From Pseudomonas frederiksbergensis (GTDB lineage Bacteria > Pseudomonadota > Gammaproteobacteria > Pseudomonadales > Pseudomonadaceae): a stretch of DNA of 64,000 nt. Both the position numbers and the translations under genes were made by a program. Under the pieces are notes generated by a model. That model was not told the DNA's origin, did no database searches, and saw nothing but the letters and a program-made list of their open reading frames with translations. Positions within the stretch are counted from its first letter, which is position 1. Each line of letters begins with the position of its first letter. The stretch spans positions 186,001 to 250,000 of the forward strand of contig NZ_MOBR01000007.1 in NCBI RefSeq assembly GCF_003732705.1, in the 5' to 3' direction. Below, one piece after another: positions 58,315-64,000 of this stretch.

Positions 58315-58494
58315 TTAGCGCCCGGCGGTCACGTCCCTGATTTTCTTGATTTCGTGGATGTTCCCGATATTAAAACGCAGCCCATCCCAGCCGGGGCAGT
58401 TGGCGGCATGGCTGGAGTGTGTCGGGGTGGTGATTACTTTAGTTTCGGCACGTAATACAGGAACATTTTGCCAGGTGCTGGTAGTTGTTTGCAT
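58315..58494 (-). CDS. small peptide A (59 aa), paralogue of peptide B
   Basis: Translated by hand: the peptide begins MQTTTSTWQNVPVLRAETKV and ends FNIGNIHEIKKIRDVTAGR. An AAGGAAG Shine-Dalgarno lies 6 nt before the ATG at 58494. Aligned with peptide B it needs no gap in the first 38 positions and keeps W8, P12, LRA, T18, VI, TP, C33, G35 and NIHxIK. It is the first gene of a four-gene unit (peptide A, 257-aa protein, cupin-like protein, peptide B). There is no signal peptide. I do not recognise the family; a modified-peptide precursor is a reasonable hypothesis. Confidence 0.75.
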   Translation of the reverse strand: MQTTTSTWQNVPVLRAETKVITTPTHSSHAANCPGWDGLRFNIGNIHEIKKIRDVTAGR

Positions 58495-58782
58495 CAGTAC
58501 TTCCTTGTCGTTCTGGATGGAGTGAAGTTATTTTACTCGTTATTAGGGGTGTGTTTTCAGTGTTAAATAGTTTTTGTTATTTAACGATTTGAAGATTAAA
58601 GGAGGGGGTGTCTTACATCAACTCTGGAGTTGTTATTAAATATTGATGTTTGTTTTGAAGTGTGTGTTTCCTGTTGGAAACAGATAAAAGTTATTTGGCC
58701 CAAGAGCCCTTGCAACCCAGTCGGTGACATTGCGTCTACCGACCGAATCACGAGTTGCATCAGGCGCCGAGGTCGGGAGGAC
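58495..58782. promoter_or_regulatory. AT-rich region upstream of the two-peptide operon
   Basis: This gap of 288 bp is clearly more A/T-rich than its surroundings in its first 200 bp and should hold the promoter of the peptide operon. It contains the 8-bp inverted repeat GTTAAATA / TATTTAAC (58562-58569 and 58578-58585), a possible operator about 70 bp before peptide A. Confidence 0.5.
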
Positions 58783-59652
58783 TCACTCCTTGACGCGCAT
58801 AAACTCTTCCGCCCAACGAATGTAATCCTCAGGTTGGGTATAGGTATGCGTCAGTTCCGTCGCGCTCAGGTCCGAGGCCTGGGTAAAGATCTGCCGCTGT
58901 TCGCGCAGGCTGTCGTAAGTGGCCTTGATCGCCGCAAAGTACGCGCCATGTCCGTCGATGGTGACGCGCACACCCAGTTCTGCCAGGCGTTTGTCGTCGC
59001 GCAGGGCCGGGTTGCCGTAGGTGACCAGCATCAGCGGCACGCTCAGGTGTTCGGCGATTTTTTCCAGTTGGTCGAAGTCTTGTACGCCGACCATGCAAAT
59101 CCCGTCGGCCCCGGCGTTCTGGTATTGCTGGGTGCGGCTGATGATTTCCTGAATCGGCAGGATCCCCGCATTGGTGCGGGCGATGATGGCCATTTCCTTG
59201 TCGACCCGGGCTTCCAGCGCTGCACGAATCTTGCCGACGCCTTCGGCCACGCCGATCAAGTCCGTGGACTTGCGGCCGAACTGGGCCGGCAGCAGGGTGT
59301 CTTCGATGGTCAGCGCGGCGATGCCGGCGCGTTCCAGTTCAACGATGGTGCGCATCACGTTCAAGGCGTTGCCGTAGCCGTGATCGGCGTCGGCGATCAC
59401 CGGCAACTGGGCCACGCGGCCGATGCGGGTGGCCTGTTCGGCGAATTCACTAAGGGTGATCAACGCGAAGTCGGGCGCGCCCAATACCTGCAACGAAGCC
59501 ACCGAGCCGCCGAGGATCCCGACTTCAAAACCCAGGTCAGCCGCGATACGTGCCGACATCGGGTCGAACACGGAAGCGGTGTGATAGCACGTGTCGGAAG
59601 CCAGCAATTGGCGAAAGTTACGGCGCAAATCTTGATGGGAAAGCCTGGACAT
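58783..59652 (-). CDS. oxaloacetate decarboxylase of the PEP mutase/isocitrate lyase superfamily
   Basis: The 289-residue protein from the ATG at 59652 ([19 protein letters not shown]) has the superfamily (beta/alpha)8 pattern: [50 protein letters not shown] (metal-binding acidic motif) and [11 protein letters not shown]. It lacks the KKCGH active-site Cys loop of isocitrate and methylisocitrate lyases. That matches the Pseudomonas oxaloacetate decarboxylase group (PA4872-like). The start at 59652 is preferred over 59727. It is transcribed alone. Confidence 0.88.
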   Translation of the reverse strand: MSRLSHQDLRRNFRQLLASDTCYHTASVFDPMSARIAADLGFEVGILGGSVASLQVLGAPDFALITLSEFAEQATRIGRVAQLPVIADADHGYGNALNVMRTIVELERAGIAALTIEDTLLPAQFGRKSTDLIGVAEGVGKIRAALEARVDKEMAIIARTNAGILPIQEIISRTQQYQNAGADGICMVGVQDFDQLEKIAEHLSVPLMLVTYGNPALRDDKRLAELGVRVTIDGHGAYFAAIKATYDSLREQRQIFTQASDLSATELTHTYTQPEDYIRWAEEFMRVKE

Positions 59653-59827
59653 ATGAGTTCCACCACTGCATTGGAATGGAAGGGCTTGAGCAAAAGTGTC
59701 AACGCCGAAGGAACAAAAGGCTATCACGCGGGCGGGGTCAATAGGATGACGAATTTACAGATGGGTGAAACGATACCGCAGCATGTGGCTGGGGCTGATG
59801 CAGTCAATCGAGAAATAGACGGATAAC

Positions 59828-59980
59828 CTGTGGCGAGGGAGCGTGCTTGTGGCGAGGGGGCTTGCCCCCGTTCGGCTGCGAAGCAGTCGCCAAGCGGTGA
59901 ATGCGATATGACTGAAGAACGAGGTGGCAGGTTTTGGCGCCGCTACGCAGCTAAACGGGGGGCGAGCCCCCTCGCCACAG
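59828..59980. repeat. GTGGCGAGGGGG-type REP group
   Basis: Two same-strand copies (CTGTGGCGAGGGAGCGTGCT at 59828 and TGTGGCGAGGGGGCTTGCCC nearby) and an inverted copy (GGGCGAGCCCCCTCGCCACA) ending near 59980 lie here. They belong to a REP subtype different from the GTGGGAGCGAG subtype used elsewhere in the window. Confidence 0.83.
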
Positions 59981-60005
59981 GGTGTGGGGAGGTCTCAAGA
60001 TCCGC

Positions 60006-61040
60006 TCAGGCCGCCACAGCCTGTTGCTCCTGATTCAACAGCGGCACGGCCCGAACCGAGTTCCCCGGTTGCAATTGCAGGCGTTTGGCGGTGAGGCGGT
60101 CGACGATCAGGCTGTTGCCCACCAAGCGCGCCTTGGCGGTGGTAATGCGGCAATTTTCCATGCGTCGGTTGTGGATCAGCCACACCGGGGCCTGGTCATC
60201 CGGGGTGCCGATGCCCAGCACCAGCGGCTGGCTGTCGCGCACGCTGCGGATTTTCGAGACCTGGGCTTCGATCACCGGCCCGCCGTCGAAGATGTCGATG
60301 TAGTCCTTGTGGGTAAAACCCTCGGCGTTGAGGATTTTCAGCGCCGGTTGCGTGTTCGGGTGCGCTTTGCCGATTGCGGCCTGGGCCTGTTCGGTGAGCA
60401 GGCAGGTGTACAGCGGTTGGCGGGGCATCAGTTCGGCGATGAAGGATTTATGACCCAGCCCCGACAAATGATCGGCGTAGCTGAAATCCATCTGGAAAAA
60501 GTGCCGACCCAGGCTCTCCCAGAACGGCGAACAGCCTTGTTCGTCGGCACTGCCGCGCAGTTCGGCGATGAGTTTTTCACCGAACAGTTGCGGGAACTCG
60601 GCGACGAACAGCAGTCGCCCCAGGGACAGCAATCGACCGTTGTTGTCGTAGCGCTGCTCGGGGTGCAGGAACAGCGAGCAAAGTTCCGATTGGCCGGTCA
60701 TTTCGTTGTTCAGAAACAAGGTCGGAATCTGTTTCTGGATGCCCAGGTCCGGCGACGAACTGACCGTCAGCCCGACCCGGTAGTTGTACCAGGGTTCACG
60801 CATACCGACGGCACCCGTCAGGGCACTCACCCCGACCACACGCTGATCGTCGTCTTCCAACACAAACAGGTAATCGGCGTCGGCACGCTCGACCTGTTCG
60901 GCGAAGGTCCGCTGGGACCAGCGCACACGGTGGCCCAGGCGTTCCTCGTTGGCCGGCAGGGTGGTGAACCCGGGGCCGGCCTCTTGCACCAGCGCCAGCA
61001 GGGCGGGCAGGTCGCTGACGTGAACCGGACGGACAATCAT
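60006..61040 (-). CDS. aruG: arginine N-succinyltransferase, beta-subunit type
   Basis: The 344-residue protein matches the AstA/AruG family over its length: MIVRPVHVSDLPALLALVQEAGPGFTTLPANEERL, DADYLFVLEDDDQRVVGVSALTGAVGMREPWYNYRVGL, IPTLFLNNEMTGQSELCSLFLHPEQRYDNNGRLLS, GRHFFQMDFSYADHLSGLGHKSFIAELMP. It transfers succinyl groups from succinyl-CoA to arginine or ornithine in the AST pathway. It follows the aruF-like gene by about 60 bp. In Pseudomonas aruF and aruG normally sit inside aruCFGDBE, so this isolated pair may be a second copy. Confidence 0.9.
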   Translation of the reverse strand: MIVRPVHVSDLPALLALVQEAGPGFTTLPANEERLGHRVRWSQRTFAEQVERADADYLFVLEDDDQRVVGVSALTGAVGMREPWYNYRVGLTVSSSPDLGIQKQIPTLFLNNEMTGQSELCSLFLHPEQRYDNNGRLLSLGRLLFVAEFPQLFGEKLIAELRGSADEQGCSPFWESLGRHFFQMDFSYADHLSGLGHKSFIAELMPRQPLYTCLLTEQAQAAIGKAHPNTQPALKILNAEGFTHKDYIDIFDGGPVIEAQVSKIRSVRDSQPLVLGIGTPDDQAPVWLIHNRRMENCRITTAKARLVGNSLIVDRLTAKRLQLQPGNSVRAVPLLNQEQQAVAA

Positions 61041-61101
61041 GATGCAACTCCTATTGCGCGCGTGCTCGGGCGCTGTCGTTGGGCACGGGGCCAGGTGATG
61101 C

Positions 61102-62118
61102 TCACAGGGTGATCAACCGGATCGGGCTGCCGTCGGTCACGTTCAGGGCGGCGCACATCTCGGCGCTCAGGCCCACCGGTTGTCCGACGGTGTAGGCCAG
61201 TTCGGCAACGATGGCCCGGTAGTCCTTCAGCGAATCATTGCTCACCAGATAGCTGCCACGGGCATCGATCGACTCGACAACTTGCGCGGCGCCAGTGTGG
61301 CTGCGGGCGATGGAGCGAATGTTGGCGGTGCGCGCATACAGCGTCGGGCCGCCGTCGAACAGGTCGATGTAGCTGTTGGTTTCAAACCCTTCGCGTTCCA
61401 GGATGTCGAACGCTTCCTGGCCGTCGGGATGGATCCGCCCGATGCAATCCTGTGCGGCCTGGGGCAGCATCGGTACGTAGATTGGGTATTGCGGCATCAA
61501 TTCGGCCAGAAAGGCCCGGCTTTCCAGACCACAGAGCCTTTCGGCCTCGACGTAAGGCAGGTCGAAAAAGTGTTTGCCCAAGGCATCCCAGAACGGTGAC
61601 TGGCCTTGCTCGTCGCTATAGCCGACGATTTCGGTGATCACCGAATCGGAAAAACGCGCCGTGTGCGCCGCGATGAACAACAGCCGTGCCCGTGACAGCA
61701 GCTCGGAAAACGGGGTACGCGCCAGTTCGGCATCGATGTGGAAGCCACGCAGCAAGGTGTGGCCGCTGAGGTCGTGACACAAAGACAGCGCCGGCACGCC
61801 GTGCTCGATGTTCAGTTCTCGGGAGGCGCTGGTGAAGTGGCGGTTGCGCAGGCTGTAGAACGGCTCGCTGAAACCGGCGGTGGCGAGGACTTCCGAGCAC
61901 CCGGTCAAACGCTGGGTGGTCAGGTCTTCGAGGACGAAAAAGTAGTTTTCCGGGCCATTGCCCTCAACGTCTTTGCCGAACGAGTCGCAGGAGTCGAGAA
62001 TTTTCTCGCGCAGGCGTTCGCTGTCATCCGGCAGGGACGTGACGCCCACCAGGCTGTCACGGGCCAGTTGTTGCAACTGGGGCAGGTCAGTTAACTCGAC
62101 TGGGCGTAAGACCAGCAT
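61102..62118 (-). CDS. aruF: arginine/ornithine N-succinyltransferase, alpha-subunit type
   Basis: The 338-residue protein matches the AruF family: MLVLRPVELTDLPQLQQLARDSLVGVTSLPDD, ENYFFVLEDLTTQRLTGCSEVLATAGFSEPFYSLRN, VITEIVGYSDEQGQSPFWDALGKHFFDLPYVEAERLCGLESRAFLAELMP, DGGPTLYARTANIRSIARS. With AruG it forms the succinyltransferase heteromer of arginine catabolism. The two subunits are paralogues of each other. The gene starts about 120 bp downstream of an APC permease gene, which suggests an uptake and degradation module; some positions differ from the usual AruF, so substrate may differ. Confidence 0.85.
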   Translation of the reverse strand: MLVLRPVELTDLPQLQQLARDSLVGVTSLPDDSERLREKILDSCDSFGKDVEGNGPENYFFVLEDLTTQRLTGCSEVLATAGFSEPFYSLRNRHFTSASRELNIEHGVPALSLCHDLSGHTLLRGFHIDAELARTPFSELLSRARLLFIAAHTARFSDSVITEIVGYSDEQGQSPFWDALGKHFFDLPYVEAERLCGLESRAFLAELMPQYPIYVPMLPQAAQDCIGRIHPDGQEAFDILEREGFETNSYIDLFDGGPTLYARTANIRSIARSHTGAAQVVESIDARGSYLVSNDSLKDYRAIVAELAYTVGQPVGLSAEMCAALNVTDGSPIRLITL

Positions 62119-62238
62119 GGCTGCACTCCTGTATCAAAGGGTTCGGCGGTTTGCCGTCGAACCTGACTATCACTGTCGGTTTCCACGCGCGGAAGCGGCG
62201 GTCGCCTGAACTGTTGTCAGACGCCGCCCTTTTTCTTG

Positions 62239-63588
62239 TCAGACGTTGCTCGGGTCGGGCAGCGTCGTGCTGGCGCCCAGCTTATTCAGGAAGAACAGGT
62301 AGACCAGACCCAGGGCAATCCAGATCAGACCGAGTTTCTGTGCATCGACGCCCATGTTGTACATGATGGCGGCGACGATGATGAAGCCGACCACCGGGCA
62401 CAGCAGGTGACGGATCACCTGGCCGGATTTCTGCCGGCGCCAGTAGTAGTTGATCACGGTCAGGTGCAGCAGCATGAAACCGCTCAAGGCGCCGAAGTTC
62501 ACCAGGGAGGTGAGGGTGTCCACGGAGTTGATGAACAGGTAGCAGATCACCAGCGACAACACCGCCACCAGGTAAATGCTGATGTAAGGCGTGTTGTGTT
62601 TCGGATGGACCTTGGCCAGCGCTTTCGGCAGTTTGCCGTCCCGCGCCATGCCGAACAGCAGTCGCGACACCGCCGCTTGCGAGGTGATCGCCACCGCCAC
62701 GCCCCAAGCCAATGCCGTGGCCACGCCAGTGAGGGTCGCCAGCCAGCTGCCGGCGGCGATTTCAGCAATTTCATAGAACGCCGTGTCGGCGGACTTGAAG
62801 CCCATGCCGGCGGCCAGGTCGGTGGCAATCCAGGTTTGCACGACGAAGATCACGCCCATCACCACCAGGGTAATCAACGCAGCCTTGCCGACGCTGCGGC
62901 CCGGGTCGCCCTTGATCTCTTCGGCCAGGGTGGAAATCGCGTCAAAGCCGAGGAACGACAACACCGCAATCGACACGGCTTGCATCAGCAGGGCGAAGTT
63001 GAAGGTTTCCGGGTTGTACAACGGCGCCAGGGTCAGTTCACCGTGACCGCCGCCGCTGTGCAGGGCATTCCAGGCGTAGAACAGGAAAATCCCCAGCACC
63101 ACCAGTTGCGCCAGCAGAAACACAATGTTCATCCGCGCGGTGAAGGTGATGCCGCGCAGGTTGACGAAAGTCGCGCTGACCAGGAACGCCAGGATGAAAC
63201 CGACTTTCGGGATGTCCGGGTACAGGTGATTCAGCGCCATGGCTGCGTAGACGTACAGCAGCGGCGGGATCAATAGGTAATCGAGCAGCATCAGCCAACC
63301 GGCGATAAATCCGACATGTTGATTCAAACCCCGTTGAGCGTAGGAATAAACCGAACCTGCAATCGGAAAGGCCCGGGCCATGCTGCCGTAGCTCAGGGCG
63401 GTAAACAGCATCGCCACCATGCCGATGATGTAGGCCAGCGGCACCATTCCCGGTGCCTCGGCGTTGACGTAGCCATACACGCCGAACGGGGCGATGGGGA
63501 TCATGAAAATCATCCCGTACACCACCAGATCCGTCAGTGTCAGGCTACGTTTCAACTCCTGCTTGTAGCCGAATTCTTCTATTTCCAT
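62239..63588 (-). CDS. APC-family amino acid/polyamine permease (PuuP-like)
   Basis: The 449-residue protein has 12 predicted membrane segments and the APC features: LTLTDLVVYGMIFMIPIAPFGVYGYVNAEAPGMVPLAYIIGM, SYGSMARAFPIAGSVYSYAQRGLNQHVGFIAGW, FLGFDAISTLAEEIKGDPGRSVGKA. It resembles the putrescine importer PuuP and related permeases. It is upstream of, and oriented with, the succinyltransferase genes, so it may import arginine, ornithine or a related amine. The exact substrate is not visible in the sequence. Confidence 0.9.
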   Translation of the reverse strand: MEIEEFGYKQELKRSLTLTDLVVYGMIFMIPIAPFGVYGYVNAEAPGMVPLAYIIGMVAMLFTALSYGSMARAFPIAGSVYSYAQRGLNQHVGFIAGWLMLLDYLLIPPLLYVYAAMALNHLYPDIPKVGFILAFLVSATFVNLRGITFTARMNIVFLLAQLVVLGIFLFYAWNALHSGGGHGELTLAPLYNPETFNFALLMQAVSIAVLSFLGFDAISTLAEEIKGDPGRSVGKAALITLVVMGVIFVVQTWIATDLAAGMGFKSADTAFYEIAEIAAGSWLATLTGVATALAWGVAVAITSQAAVSRLLFGMARDGKLPKALAKVHPKHNTPYISIYLVAVLSLVICYLFINSVDTLTSLVNFGALSGFMLLHLTVINYYWRRQKSGQVIRHLLCPVVGFIIVAAIMYNMGVDAQKLGLIWIALGLVYLFFLNKLGASTTLPDPSNV

Positions 63589-63666
63589 GAAGCCACTCTC
63601 CTTGCCATCTCATCGGTCGGTTTTCTGGTTTTTATAGCGGTGCAACCACAGCGTTTCAGTTTTTTC

Positions 63667-64000
63667 CTACAGCAACGGGGCGAGGTAGCCGGCCCAGCGT
63701 TCAATCGCTTCGGGTGTGCGCAGCAGATCGTTGCGCACCTCGATCAACACCGACTCCAGCCCACGGGCATCGCCGTGTACCGGCACGGTCATGTCCCCGA
63801 GCGGGTCAATCTTGTACGGCTGATTGCCGGCCACTTTAAGCGGATGCCGGCTCAGTCCGTCTATTACCCGTTGGGCGTATTGCCGGGCTTCGCCGAACAG
63901 CACTCCGGCTTCCAGTGGCCGGGGCTGACCGTAATAAATCGGGGTGAAACTGTGAATGCCCACGACGCGGACCGCTTGTCCTCGGGCAACACGTTCATCG
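63667..64000 (-). CDS. N-formylglutamate amidohydrolase-like protein, C-terminal part
   Basis: This is a partial gene: the frame is open to the right end of the window and its start lies outside. The visible ~110 residues (DERVARGQAVRVVGIHSFTP, IYYGQPRPLEAGVLFGEARQ, QYAQRVIDGLSRH, VLIEVRNDLLRTPEAIERW) resemble the C-terminal half of N-formylglutamate amidohydrolase-family proteins (HutG-like). HSFTP contains a probable metal-binding His, and IEVRNDL is the late motif. It is co-oriented with the permease about 80 bp downstream of its stop, so it may share the operon. Confidence 0.8.
   Translation of the reverse strand, partial: DERVARGQAVRVVGIHSFTPIYYGQPRPLEAGVLFGEARQYAQRVIDGLSRHPLKVAGNQPYKIDPLGDMTVPVHGDARGLESVLIEVRNDLLRTPEAIERWAGYLAPLL

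Noticed and set aside
1..64000. tRNA, rRNA and riboswitch genes
   Set aside because: No cloverleaf, rRNA-like stretch or known riboswitch core was recognised by eye; a covariance-model search would be needed to exclude them.

Overview
The window looks like a chromosomal segment of a fluorescent-group Pseudomonas. The evidence is the high GC content, the many Pseudomonas REP elements (GTGGGAGCGAGCTTGCTCGC type and a GTGGCGAGGGGG type), an orphan type VI secretion (T6SS) vgrG/rhs island, a glcDEF glycolate oxidase operon and aruF/aruG-type arginine succinyltransferase genes. Genus-level placement is inferred from gene families and repeats; no rRNA or tRNA gene was seen.

Layout. 1-2988: the end of a sigma-54 activator, two unknown proteins and a methyltransferase. 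2989-3765: a REP pair followed by a five-copy, 112-bp tandem array of REP doublets. 3766-22575 (all minus strand): a tightly packed exopolysaccharide operon of the Wzx/Wzy type. It begins with UDP-glucose dehydrogenase and a UDP-glucuronate epimerase, continues through the priming transferase, a CpsD-like ATPase, Wza, Wzz, glycosyltransferases, polymerase, deacetylase, flippase and a glycoside-hydrolase-like protein, and ends with acetyltransferase and YdjC-type modification genes. A 30-codon ORF is linked to both neighbours by 4-nt overlaps. 22965-24662: a divergent membrane phosphoethanolamine-transferase-like protein.

24785-31262: a beta-propeller protein, an AttEFGH-like ABC transporter plus lipoprotein cassette, and three small proteins. 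31263-45048: a T6SS effector island on the minus strand. Two hcp genes, each with a sigma-54-type promoter and three palindromic upstream sites, are followed by vgrG, a DUF4123 adaptor, a large rhs with a WHH-type nuclease tip, and a SUKH immunity gene. Downstream lies a graveyard of displaced toxin tips with immunity-like genes, punctuated by seven copies or half-copies of a palindromic repeat (core GGGGACAGATTTATTTTC).

45205-56475: a DJ-1/PfpI protein, a 2-oxoadipate dioxygenase, glcFED, a hydrolase plus Baeyer-Villiger-type monooxygenase pair, a diguanylate cyclase and an M20 peptidase. 56519-58494 (minus strand): two paralogous 58-59 aa peptides, which I translated by hand, flank a cupin-like protein and a partner protein. 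A strong stem-loop follows the first peptide gene and another follows the second. This is my best candidate for an undescribed system, possibly a RiPP-like or modified-peptide locus. 58783-64000: oxaloacetate decarboxylase, the aruG/aruF-type pair, an APC permease and the end of an N-formylglutamate amidohydrolase-like gene.

Start codons were chosen from Shine-Dalgarno sequences, overlaps and family starts; doubtful ones are flagged.
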